Assembly (NCBI GenBank): GCA_037043455.1
Contig: JAWPHD010007160.1
Coordinates: forward strand, 1 to 64,000
DNA from: Cyrtodaria siliqua
Lineage: Eukaryota; Mollusca; Bivalvia; Adapedonta; Hiatellidae
Reading direction: 5' to 3'
Length of the DNA stretch: 64,000 nt
In this document: in pieces, positions 11,130 through 21,939 of the stretch
How the letters are laid out: each line of letters begins with the position of its first letter
Numbering within the stretch: position 1 is the first letter of the stretch
Position numbers and translations under genes: made by a program
Notes under the pieces: model-generated
The model's input: only the letters and a program-made list of their open reading frames with translations
The model's database searches: none
Told to the model about the DNA's origin: nothing

Positions 11130-11290
11130 ATGGTGGCAACAGGAATGAACATTCCAGGCCCACTCTCCATTTACATCTAGATAAAAATATGCAGAATGGA
11201 CCTAGAACCCTTTTACCTCCAGAAATGCAGATTCTATTGTAAACACTCCATTTTTTGCTGTTTTCTGCCACCACTCAAGTAAACTTGAAC
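11130..11290. repeat. Dispersed repeat, copy 2
   Basis: Diverged copy of 9100-9260. Just upstream, 'ggaatatcgaaaatattgaa' followed by 'tggtcttattacac' is also found near 29884 in variant form. Confidence 0.6.
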
Positions 11291-11589
11291 CAATACAGTA
11301 GACCGTTAATAAAAACGGCAAAAAGAACAAGAGCTGTCGGAAAACAGCGCAGCTCGACTATTTGATTTTTCAGAGAATAATAAATTATATAGCTAGTATA
11401 TACCATCAGAAAACAAGGCTAAATCAATGTGGCTTGGGGTTGGGGGATGGGGCTTGTATAGAAACTCGGGCCGATATACAATTATGTGAAATTTTATTAC
11501 TTTTATCTGTTTTAATCCAACATTTTTGGTCGAAAGGCAACTCGGGGAGGGAGCTGATGGGTGGGAAGGCGGGGCAGCGGGGGCAACAT

Positions 11590-12106
11590 ATAAGAAGTTA
11601 TGTAAGAAGCTATGTAAGAACTGACCAAAACAACACAGAAATATTTAAAAAAATAAAAACATTCAAGTTTCGAGGGTGGGAGTGGGGAGGGGTGGGAGTG
11701 AGCGTGGAGGGGAGTGGCGCGGAGGGGCAACATAGCTATGTGTAAGAATTGACAAAAACAAAACGGAAAAAAATTCGAGTGTCGAGTATGTGTGTGTTTG
11801 TGTGTGTGTGTGTGTGTGGGGGGGGGGGGGGGGTGGTGCTGCAGAACATAGCTATGTGTAATAATTGACCAAAACAACACCAATGTGGGGGTGGGGGAGA
11901 GGCGGGGGTGGGGGTGAGGGCAACATATATGTGTAAGAAGCTATGTAAGAATTGACCAAAACAACACAGAAATATGAAAAAAAAAAAAATCTGAGTTTTG
12001 AGTGGTTGTGGGTGGCGTAGATGTGGGGTAGGGTGGTGGGGGAGGGCAACATCTATGTGTAAGAAGCTATGTAAGAATTGACCAAAACAACACAGAAATA
12101 TGTAAA
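11590..12106. repeat. G-rich minisatellite core of F6, with GT and poly-G tracts
   Basis: Units alternate 'gtaagaagctatgtaagaa' + 'ttgaccaaaacaacacagaa' with G-rich stretches. At 11786-11833 a (GT)n run leads into 16 or more G. Multiple GGG runs could form G-quadruplexes on the plus strand. Proline/histidine-rich minus-strand frames here are low-complexity artefacts. Confidence 0.85.
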
Positions 12107-12990
12107 AACAAGAAATATCAATGTAAGTGATAAATGCCCCCGAAGTGTCCTTTGACCTCTAAGTATGACATTGACCTTGGAGCCATGGACCTGGATTTTG
12201 TGCACGACACGTCGTTTGGTTGTGGTGAGCACTTGTGCCAAGTTATTTGAAAATCCGTTCAGGCATGCAAAAGTTATTGACCAGACACGATTTGGCCTTT
12301 GACCTCTAAGTGTGACCTTGACCTTGGGGCCACAGACCTGGATTTTGTGCGCGACACATCGTCTTGTTGTGGTGAGTACTTGTGCCAAGTTATTTGAAAA
12401 TCCGTCCATGAATGCCAGAGTTATTGACCGGACACACTTTGACTTTTGACCTCCAAGTGTGACCTTGACCATGAAGACCTGGGTTTTGCGCGCGACACAT
12501 CATCTTGTTATGAGAATCAGTTGTGCCAAGTTATTTAAAAATCCCTGGCATGGTTGTGACGTTACGGTCCGGACACAAAAGTGCGTACCTGTTTTTGACC
12601 TATAAACTTCAAGTGTAACCTTGACCTTTGAGGTACGGATCTGGGCTTTGCACGCGACACATCGTCTTGTTATGGTGATCACTTGTGCCACGTTATTTAA
12701 AAATCCCTGCAGGGGTTGTGACGTAACAGTCCGGACACGAAATTGCGTACCTGTTTTTGACCTATGAACTTAAAATTGACCTTGACCTTTGAGGTACGGA
12801 CCTGGGTTTTGCGCGCGACACATCGTCTTATTATGGTGATCACTTGTGCCAAGTTAATCAAAATTCCATGCAGGGGTTTTGAAGGTACAGTCCGAACACG
12901 AAAAGCGGAATGACGGACAGACAGACAGACAGAATCCGGACGGACGGTGCGATTACTATATGCCCTCGAAAAATGTTTGGGGGCATAAAA
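12107..12990 (+). mobile_element. Tandem-cored Helentron-like element F4, long copy
   Basis: It starts 'acaagaaatatcaatgtaag' and ends 'gcgattactatatgccct' with the hairpin partner ggggcata. Five core units of about 145-155 bp contain 'tgaccttgacctttgaggta', 'gcgacacatcgtcttgtta' and 'cttgtgccaagttatt'. The pre-terminal part is a 'gacggacagacagacagaca' run. It sits inside a single A-rich site of the F6 minisatellite. Confidence 0.7.
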
Positions 12991-13121
12991 AAAAATATAT
13001 AAAAAATCCGAGTTTTGAGTGGGTGTGGGGGGTGGGGTGGGGTAGATGTGGGGGGTGGGGACAACATATATGTGTAAGAAGCTATGTAAAAATTGACAAA
13101 AACAACACAGAAATATGTAAA

Positions 13122-15126
13122 CAAGAGGCCCAAGAGGGTCTGTGAACGCTCTACTGGCTAATATGGCTCTTATAACATCAATGAAGCGAGTGACTATCGT
13201 CTTAAAGAGGCAAAATATAGCATTTTAAACTAAATCAAGAGCCATACTTCCGCCATTACTGGTCTGATCTGGCTGTTTTTCAATTTTGGTCAGTAGAGAT
13301 AATAATAAAAAAAATAAATAAATAATAATAATAAAAAATAAATAATAATAAACAAAAAAAGTAAAAAATCTGGTAAAATTTGGTAAAGATCAGATGAAAA
13401 ATGAAGGCCCTATCGCCTTAACAAGGAAAAATATAGCATATTTAACGAAATCAAGGGCCACAACTCCGTTGTTACAGATCCGATTTGGCTGGGTTTCGAA
13501 CCTTCCCGAGCTTTTATTGACATTAACAATCTGGTAAAATTTAGTAAAGATAGATGAAAAATAAAGGCGCTATCGTCTTAACGAGGCAAATATAGCATTT
13601 TAAACTAAATCAAGGGCTATAACTCCGCTGTTACTGGTCCGATCTGACTGGTTTTTAAACTAGTTTGAGCTTTTATTGACATTAACAATCTGTTAAAATT
13701 TGGTAAAGATCGGATTAAAAATGAAGGCCCTATCGTCTTAACGAGGCAAAATATAGCATTTTTAACTAAATCAAGGGCCATAACTCCGCTGTTACTGCTC
13801 CGATCTGGCTGGTGTTCGAACTTTTCCGAGCTTTCATTGACATTAACAATCTGTTAAAGTTTGGTAAAGATCAGAAGAAATATAAAGACCCTATCGTCTT
13901 AACGAGGCAAAATGTAGCATTTTTACTCAATCAAGGGCCATTACTCCGCTGTTACTGGTTCGATCTGGTTATTTTTCAAACAAATCCGAGCTGTTATTGA
14001 CACTAACAATGTGGTAAAGTTTGGTAAAGATCAGAAGAAATATGAAGGCCCTATCGTCTTAACGAGGCAAACTATAGCATTTTTACTAAATCAAGGGCCA
14101 TTACTCCGCTGTTTCTGGTTTGATCTGGTTAGTTTTCGAACTAATCCGAGCTTTTATTGACACTAACAATGTGTTAAAGATTGGTAAAGATCAGAAGAAA
14201 TATGAAGGCCCTATCGTCTTAACTAGGCAAAATATAGCATTTGTACTAAATCAAGGGCCATTACTCCGCTGTTACTGGTTCGATCTGGTTAGTTTTCAAA
14301 CTTATCCGAGCTTTTATTGACACTAACAATGTGTTAACGTTTGGTAAAGATCGGATGAAAAATGGAGGCCGTATCGTCTTAAAGAGGCAAAATATAGAAT
14401 TTTAAACTAAATCAAGGGCCATAATTCCGCTGTTACTGGTCCGATTTGGCTGGTTTTCGAACTTTTCCGAGCTTTTATTGACATTAACAATCTGATAAAG
14501 TTTGGTAAAGATCAGATGAAATATGAAGGCCCTATCGTCTTAACGAGGCAAACTATAGCATTTTTACTAAATCAAGGGCCATTACTCCGCTGTTTCTGGT
14601 TTGATCTGGTTAGTTTTCGAACTAATCCGAGCTTTTATTGACACTAACAATGTGTTAAAGATTGGTAAAGATCAGAAGAAATATGAAGGCCCTATCGTCT
14701 TAACTAGGCAAAATATAGCATTTGTACTAAATCAAGGGCCATTACTCCGCTGTTACTGGTTCGATCTGGTTAGTTTTCAAACTTATCCGAGCTTTTATTG
14801 ACACTAACAATGTGTTAACGTTTGGTAAAGATCGGATGAAAAATGGAGGCCGTATCGTCTTAAAGAGGCAAAATATAGAATTTTAAACTAAATCAAGGGC
14901 CATAATTCCGCTGTTACTGGTCCGATTTGGCTGGTTTTCGAACTTTTCCGAGCTTTTATTGACATTAACAATCTGATAAAGTTTGGTAAAGATCAGATGA
15001 AAAATGAAGGCCCTATCGTCTTAACGAGACAAAAGTTAACGACGGACGATGGACGGAAGACGGACGGACGACGGACAACTCGGCATCCCATAAGCTCTGC
15101 TGGCCTTCGGCCAGTAGAGCTAAAAA
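13122..15126 (+). mobile_element. Tandem-cored Helentron-like element F1
   Basis: The left end 'acaagaggcccaagagggtc' + 'gctctactggct' is complementary to the right end 'ggccttcggccagtagagc' + taaaaat (subterminal inverted repeat gctctactggc). The core is about ten units of about 160 bp with 'aagggccataactccgctgt', 'tccgatctggctggttttcg' and 'gccctatcgtcttaacgagg'. A two-unit block is repeated exactly (about 14050-14530 and 14530-15010), showing recent internal duplication. The end is preceded by 'gacggacgacgga' repeats. Plus-strand frames of 62-66 aa are repeat artefacts. Confidence 0.75.
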
Positions 15127-16215
15127 TAAAAGGCCCAAGAGGGCCTGTGGATGTTCTACTGGCTCAAGATAAAGTTTATGTAAAAGGGGCCATAAGTCTT
15201 TAAAAAAATCATTCAACCGGAACATGGTGATGATATATGCAACTAGGCTTGGTACTGATCATCCCTGCAAAATTTCGTTGAAATCCGGCCAGAGGTTCAG
15301 GAGAACTAGTCTAGACAAAGTTAGTGTAGTAAAACCTTTAAGGGCTCATAACTCTGCCAAAATACATTCAACCAGAACATGGCAATGACAGATGCAACTA
15401 GGCTTAGTACTGATCATCCTCGCGAAGATTCGCTGAAATCTGGCAAAGAGTTCAGAAGAGACTAATCTGGACAAAGTTTGTGTATTAAAACATTTAAAGG
15501 TTCATAACTCTGCCAAAAATCATTCAACTGAAATATGGCGATGATATGCACAACTAGGCTTGATACTGATCATCCTAGTCAAGTTTCGACTATATCCAGC
15601 CAGAGGTTCAGGAGAACTAGCCCGGAAAAAAATTGTGGTATCAAAGTCCTTTAAAGGGCCATAACTCTGCCAACTATCTGTAAACCGAAACGCGACGATG
15701 ACATGCACAGCTTGGCTTGGTGCTGATCATCCCTGCAAAGTTTCACTGAAATATGGCGAGGGGTTCAGGAGAAGTAGATCAGACAATGTTTGTGTATTAA
15801 AACCTTTAAAGGGCCATAATTCTGCCAAATAATCATTCAATCGGATTACGGCAATGATTTGCACAACTAGACATGGAATTGATCATCCCTAAAAAGCTTC
15901 GTTTAAATCCGGCCAGGGGTTCAGGAGAAATAGTCAGAACAAAGTTTGTGTATTAAAACCTTTAAAGGGTCATAACTCCGCCAAAAATTATTCAATCGGA
16001 ACACGGCGATGATTTTCACAACTAGACATGGAATCGATCATCCCTAAAAAGTTTCGTTTAATCCGGCCAAGGGTTCAGGAGAACTAGTCAGAACAAAGTT
16101 TGTGTATTAAAACCTTTAAAGGTCTAAAACTCCGCTAAAATCATTCAACTGGAACGCGGTGACTATGTACAACTAGGCTTGGTACTGATCGTCCCTGCAG
16201 AGTTTCAATGAAATC
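15127..16215 (+). mobile_element. Tandem-cored Helentron-like element F2, joined directly to F1
   Basis: It starts 'aaaaggcccaagagggcctg' + 'tggatgttctactggct' immediately after the 3' end of F1. About six to seven core units of about 155 bp have 'cataactctgccaaaaatca', 'caactaggcttggtactgat' and 'ccggccagaggttcaggaga'. No matching 3' end. The array passes into F1-type core units near 16215. Confidence 0.65.
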
Positions 16216-16945
16216 CGGCCAAATGAACGCCCTTTCGTTTTAATGAGGCCAATATATAGCATATTTCAGAAAATGACTCCGATGTAAATGGTTCAATCTG
16301 GATGGTTTTCGAACTTGTCCAAGCTTTCATTGATATTAACAATCTGGAAAAGTTTCTTAAAGATCCGATGAAAGATGAAGGCCCTATCGTCTTAACTAGG
16401 CAAAATATAGCATGTTTAACTAAATCAAGTGTCATAAAGAACTCCACTGTTACTGGTCCAATCTGGCTGGTTTTCGGATTTGTCCGAGCTTTCATTGATA
16501 TTAACAATCGGGTAGAGTTTAAAAATGTTAAAATTTGGTAACGATCGGATAAAAAATGAAAGCCCTATCATCTTAACGAGGCAAAATATAGCATTTTTAA
16601 CTAAATCAAGGGCCATAACTCCGTTGTTACTGGTCCGATCTGGCTGGTCTTCGAACTTGTCCGAGCTTTAATTTATATAAACAATCTGGTAAAGTTTGGT
16701 AAAGATCGGATGAAAGATAAAGGCCCTATCGTCTTAACGAGGCAAAATATAGCATTTTTAACTAAATCAAGGGCCATAACTCCGCTGTTAATGGTCCGAT
16801 CTAGCTGGTTTCGAACTTGTCCGAGCTTTCATTTATATAAACAATCTGGTAAAGATTGGTAAAGATCGGACGAAAGATCAAGGCCCTATCGTCTTAACGA
16901 GCCAAAATATAGCATTTTGAACTAAATCAAGGGCAATAACTCCGC
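16216..16945 (+). repeat. F1-type core units, interrupted
   Basis: About four units of the 160-bp F1 core. The last stops mid-unit at 'caataactccgc' (16945), where unrelated sequence with transposon-like motifs begins. Confidence 0.75.
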
Positions 16946-19790
16946 GCCCCCTTAGAGGTAAAAGGTGCTAACTAACATTTTCACAGAAAATGTTTTTTTG
17001 GCATATTTAGATTCCTTTTAATGATATGTTTCTTGTCAGAAAAAATCTTTATTTCATATTGAATCAATCTGGAGGTATTGATAAAAAGCTTAAGGTGCTA
17101 TCTGCTTTACATAAAAGTAGTGTGCGGTAAAAGGAGTTATGTGTATACAACATTGCGGTAAAAGGGGCTATTTGACAAATAGCACCTTTTCCCCCAAATT
17201 GTTACCTCAAAAGCATTGGTTTAAAACACGATAAATGGGGCTAAGTGGCAATTAGCTCCTTATTCCTCTAAGCATTTTTACATCTTGTGTATTGCTAATA
17301 AACAGGATAATTGGTGTGGACGGATTTGATGTTCTGGTATGAAGCAAATTATGTTCTAATTACCTAATGACATTATTCTGTGTTAATCTTGATCTTGCAT
17401 TTATACAGAGATTCGTCAGTGTTTACTTTTAGCAGTTGCTGACAAGTTTAATTGTACACTACGCATATGCTCCAGTTCACTGGCAACCCCTGTCATTGAT
17501 GTAAAGCCTTCTGAAGAGGCAGAACAAAGGGATAGTCTCCGATGCATTGAAACAGCATACATAGCTATTAGAAACGAAGAACATTATGAGGCAACACAAC
17601 CAATAACGGAGAGTTCACCAATTAGACAACACATCCCCAAGATGACTCGGACCTACTACAAGATTCAACTCCACAAAAAGTACATCCGAACATACAGAAT
17701 TAAACGAGAACACGTTGCTTGCTCGTTCAACCCCACACAAAAGAGCTGATTACCAGTCCTACTAAAAAAACATCAAGCAGAAAGAAAAAAAGAAATAAAT
17801 GCAATGGACATCTAACAGCCGTAAGAAACTAAGATGTGAAGGCAAACCATACACCTCAAAAACAGGAAAAACTGTTGCAGAAAAAATGCTTAAACCACAA
17901 AATTGTGCAAAATGCAGGTTTAAGTGTAGCACAAAATTTAATGAAGATGAACGAAAAGCAATGTTTGATCATTACTATGCTCTCCCAAGCTATGAAAGGC
18001 AGAAGTGTTTTATATGTGACATGGTTTCGAAAGCAACACCAAGTCGAAAAAAGACAGGGAAAAGGCAGACTTCCTTGAAGTATTTCCTAGGCGTTGGAAA
18101 TAAGCGTGAACGTGTTTGCAAAGATTTTTTTCTAAAAACACTCGATATCGGAAAGAAAACGTTTTCCTATACATCAGGTAGAAAACAGCATGGGACATTT
18201 TGCGGTGTTGATATGCGAGGCCGTAAAACACCGTCTTCAAAAATCAGTGATGAAAGCATAAACTTTGTTCGTGAACATATCAATTCCTTTCCAAGAATGG
18301 AATCCCACTATGCCAGAAAAAATACAAAAAGCAGTATTTAGCCCAAGACTTGGATATAAAAATGATGTGGATCCTCTGTACAGACTCGTGCAAAAAGAAA
18401 GGCATTGAACCTGTAAAAGAAGGCAAATATCGTCAGATCTTCTGTGAAGACTTTAATTTGTCTTTTTTCAAACCAAATAAAGACCAGAGTTCTTTATGTG
18501 CAAATTATTCAAGACATCAGAAGTCGGGCACTGTGACTGACAAACTTCAACATGAATACACAATTCACCAAGAAAGAAAAGTCGAAGCAAGAGAAGGAAA
18601 GGAGCGAGATAAAATACTGTCGCAAACACACAATAAGCACTATGTGGCAACTTTTGACCTACAGGCACATCTCACAACGCCATGTTTCCTTGTCAGCGAT
18701 AATAATATAATCTAACAATTTACTCTTTAGAGGACACACATGCAACTTGTCATCTCTGGGATGAAACGCAACGAAAACGATGGCCATGTGAAATTGCCAC
18801 ATGTTTAATGAAAAACGCTCAGTCTGTCTGCTCTTCTGCGCCAATAGAAGAGGTAACATACTATTCTGATAGTGTGGGGGCAAAATAGGAACCACTTTGT
18901 AGCTGCTTCCTACCTGTATACTGTTTCAAAGATACCACAACTTAAGACTTTAAATCACAGATTCCTTCAGTCCGGCCATAGTCAAATGGAATGTGACTCG
19001 GTACATTCAGCAATTGAAACTTCGAAAAGGAAGACGTCCATTTTTGTTCCATCACAGTGGAGTACTGTGATTTGTATGTCCCGGAAAACAAATCCATATA
19101 TTACCATCTCTCTGAAATATGACCATGTAATTGACTTCAAAGCATTTGTTAGAAAGAACTGCCGTAACCTTCAAATGTAAAGGTGAACTGGCTCAACGTG
19201 CGCTGGATTCAAGTTCGCCAAAATGAACCAAAGTCACTGTTTCTCAACTACACCTTCAACAGCGAAAATTTCATGGAAATCAAAACACAGCATTCTGCTT
19301 CTTTACGGAACAAAGGTCGCCCTCAGCATTGGCCAACGACAGATGCAGAAATGGACTTATGCTATTGTTCCAAGTTGACTATTTCAACACAGAAGCTCGA
19401 AGGGAATAATACCCGATGACTTTCATGGGTACTTTATGTCTTTGGCGACAAATGCCAAAACAAAAGACACAATACCAGTTGGCTCAGATGAAGACGACTC
19501 TGAGAGTGTGAATAAGAAGTATATCGCAATAGTAGTCAAAATAGAACATGTTATGCAGGCGTATTGTTTCATAGCCATTTCCTATCAGAAAGGTTAAGAA
19601 ACAGATCACGAAATTGAATTTTATGAAGTACATGACACCTTTTTTGCTTCAAGAATAAAATGTTTTCACACATTTTGTTTGCAGCACAAAGGGCTTTGTG
19701 TCAAATAGCACCTTTTACTCCAATTTTTCTTTGAAAATTGGTCCGTGGAAAAAGGTGCTATGTACAAAATTGATTATATTGATTGAACTA
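16946..19790 (+). mobile_element. Decayed DDE-type DNA transposon with repeated subterminal motifs
   Basis: It interrupts F1-type repeat. The motif taaaaggtgctat, in both orientations, clusters at the left end (16957, 17091, 17126, 17157, inverted at 17177, variants at 17230-17260) and right end (inverted at 19701, direct at 19747). Two motif pairs form head-to-head hairpins around 17157-17194 and 17230-17265. Such clusters look like transposase binding sites. Between them lies one broken gene (17799-19420). Exact termini and target duplication could not be fixed. Confidence 0.6.
17799..19420 (+). pseudogene. Transposase-like protein of an invertebrate-wide uncharacterised family, broken
   Basis: The open pieces line up as one protein. 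An N-terminal Cys segment (CAKCRFKC, 17909-17935) is followed by an 'ERQKCFI' helix, 'GRKTPSSKISDESINFVREH', 'SFPRMESHYARKNTK', 'EPVKEGKYRQIFCEDFNLSF' (frame shift at about 18330-18350), 'YVATFDLQAHLTTPC', 'TYYSDSVG' (about 18860), 'LQSGHSQMECDSVHSAIE' and 'VPSQWSTVICMSRKTNPY'. In intact relatives from memory, the aspartates after ATFDLQ, in a YYSD motif, and the acidic GHSQMECDS block suggest a DDE/RNase H fold (DUF7869-like name uncertain). At least five frame changes or stops lie between 18340 and 19420, so no protein is made. No introns are evident. Confidence 0.6.
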
Positions 19791-19879
19791 TTGGTTTATT
19801 ATTGGTTAAAATATGATTAATAAATAGTAGAAATATAATCCCAAATATGTGCTTAGTTTCGTTTTTTAGAATTAAAATC

Positions 19880-20329
19880 CTGATTTTTTACAAGGGCCAT
19901 AACTCCGGTGTTACTGATCCGATTCAGCTGGTTTTCGAAACTGTTTGAGCTTTCATTGATATTAAAAACATGTGCAAGTTTGGTAAATATCAAGTAATAA
20001 AACAGTGCTAGAGTGTCCACAATGCAGAAAATGGCATTTTTCAGAAAAAACAAGGGCCATAACTCTAGTGTTACTGACCCAATTTAGCTGATGTTTAAAC
20101 TTGTCAAAGCTATCATTGGTATTAACAATCTGTGCAAGTTTGGTAACGATCAAATAATAAATTAACGTGCTAGAGCGTTCACAAGGCAGAAAATAGCAAT
20201 TTTCAGAAAAAAACAAGGGCCATAACTCCGGTGTTACTGATCCGATTTGGCTGGTTTTCGAACTTGTCCGAGCTTTCATTGATATTAACACTCTATGCAA
20301 GTTTGGTAAAGATCAAATAATAAATGAAG
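19880..20329 (+). repeat. Three tandem core units of an F1-related family
   Basis: Units of about 160 bp start 'caagggccataactccggtg' and contain 'cgagctttcattgatattaa' and 'gcaagtttggtaaagatcaa'. They differ from the F1 units at 13-15 kb by consistent variants (ccggtg for ccgctg, 'agagcgttcacaaggcagaa' for 'tatcgtcttaacgaggcaaa'), so this is a separate subfamily. The array joins F6 core directly at about 20330. Confidence 0.7.
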
Positions 20330-20734
20330 TGTATGAAGCTATATAAGAATTGACCAATACAACACAGAAATATGTAAAAAAAATAAAAAATCAAGTCGGG
20401 GTTGGGGAGGCTGCGGGTTGGGGTGGGGTGGGTAGGGGTGGGGGGGGGGGGGGGAGTGGGCAACATATATGTATAAGAATTGACTAAAACAACACATAAA
20501 TATGTAAAAAATGGAGCCCATGGGTTACAGGAACCAAAATTGCTTATGCAGCCCTTAAGATAATGCTATAAGGAAGCCCAAGAAAGGCTAAGAAATGTAA
20601 GAGATATATACTTGTAAACAAGGCTTACACGCACCTTGATGTGGGACGCCGACGCCAACGCCGACGTGATTACATAAGCTCTCTTTTTCTTCGAATAGTC
20701 GAGCTAAAAATGACAAAAGGAACACGAATTCGGA

Positions 20735-20985
20735 GCAAGTTTACTCCTCTGCCTGGATAGGCAGTGGTCCGATTCTTGCCCAGGAACCACATGGGGCTAG
20801 TACTTTTCGACCTGGTGACGGAATAATGTGGCCGTTTTGGGTATCACGCCCCAGCGTCTACGACGTGGTATTCCAGTGTGGCAACACTATATAAAGCTGA
20901 GCATTGAGCTCAAAAGAAATCAATTTAACATGATCGTGCTATGACTGAAAGATTGTTGAAAGCGACATTAAACCCTACACATACA
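20735..20985 (+). mobile_element. Probable SINE or SINE tail
   Basis: The 3' part 'gattgttgaaagcgacatta' + aacccta is a word I know as a very common terminal block of bivalve short interspersed repeats. Upstream, 'ggaaccacatggggctagta' and 'gtggtattccagtgtggcaa' belong to the same unit. No promoter boxes were convincingly found. Confidence 0.5.
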
Positions 20986-21274
20986 TTATATATGATATAA
21001 TTCTGCTTTGTGGAAGTGAATCTCTTACGAGATCCCAAATTTCGAAAGTTGATATAGTGAGTTCAAATTATCTCCCTATAATATATTTACTGAATTCACA
21101 GTCTCCTCAAGATCCGACACCTTTCGTTGTCACTGTCTCAATATAGCTGTGTGTAGTTGAATGCTTATATGTCATCCCATTCATATGATCTATAATTGTA
21201 TGTATGCGTGTACATGTTAAATGTATATAATATATGTTATTCCTGCAAAGTTTCATTATTGACAGAGTACGCGT
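20986..21274. other. Sequence between SINE and LTR element, nothing recognised
   Basis: AT-rich and unremarkable. It ends with the target site GCGT at 21271-21274. Confidence 0.4.
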
Positions 21275-21719
21275 TGTAACACTACCATACCCTTTAATAA
21301 GTAATAATAATAGTTAATAACAAGTAGTAGAAGTATATCGCAGTTAATAGTAATTTACCTAATATTCTACAATTTGAGTTAAGCTCTCTTTAATAGCAGG
21401 ATTGTAGTAGCTTACTCAGGTACATAGTAGTAGGCGGTATACTTTATTACGACCTATTGAATAACTGTGTAAACAACCAATGGGACGCTTGCACGTGCGT
21501 GCAGGTATATACTGGTGTGTTTAGAAGCAGAGAGTCGGAGATAGTGGGAGGTTGTTAGAGATAGTCTAAGGATGTAGAGATTTGATGAGTAACATCTGAT
21601 AGAATTAATAACCACTATACGATCAGAAAGTAAAATGGGGTAGTTTTAAAGATTATTAAAACGTGTGTTTAAGAGTCTGGACTTGTTAATTATTAATGCC
21701 CTGGTGACATAGTGTTACA
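21275..21719 (+). repeat. 5' LTR
   Basis: Begins TGTAACACTACCATACCC and ends GACATAGTGTTACA, the usual TG...CA termini with a short inverted TGTAAC/GTTACA. It contains an 11-bp stretch (in 'gtacatagtagtaggcggta') missing from the 3' LTR plus scattered substitutions, so the pair are no longer identical. Confidence 0.95.
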
Positions 21720-21939
21720 GGACTTCTGTGGTGCTATCGTGATCCAGGATTATGTTTTAATTCGACATAATTAACACTTCGAACTTGGTGTTGTGGGTAG
21801 TTTCTGAACATGTGTGTGGACAATAGTCGATCATAAATGAACTCTGTTGACAGTTGGTGACAATTGTGCAATACGTGCAAGAAGAACTAGAGGCATATTC
21901 GACCACCGTGAGTAGCTTTACTGTATTACTCTAACAAAT
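21720..21939 (+). promoter_or_regulatory. Retrotransposon leader with possible primer-binding site
   Basis: A TGG-starting segment (tggtgctatcgtgatcc, 21729) lies 9 nt after the LTR and could pair with a tRNA 3' end, but I cannot name the tRNA. The rest is untranslated leader before the gag start at 21940. Confidence 0.4.

Larger units (their letters stand above)
11325..20712 (+). mobile_element. Helentron-like element F6, split by nested insertions
   Basis: The left end 'acaagagctgtcggaaaaca' and 'gcgcagctcgactatttga' is complementary to the right end 'tcttcgaatagtcgagct' + aaaaat near 20692-20712, giving a subterminal inverted repeat (agctcgactattYga). The right end is preceded by 'gacgccgacgccaacgccga', a usual 3' block of this family in bivalves. 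The core is a G-rich minisatellite of about 100-130 bp (11590-12106, 12990-13121, 20330-20530) with 'aattgaccaaaacaacacag' and runs of GGGTGGGG. Other elements interrupt the core at 12107-12990 and 13122-20329. Element class by analogy to HINE/pearl elements, unverified. Confidence 0.6.

Noticed and set aside
11512..12052. Proline/histidine-rich minus-strand proteins
   Set aside because: Low-complexity translation of GT and poly-G tracts.
13812..14801. Two identical 66-residue plus-strand open frames (14120 and 14601)
   Set aside because: They are the same F1 repeat unit read twice. The frame exists only because the 160-bp unit lacks stops in it.
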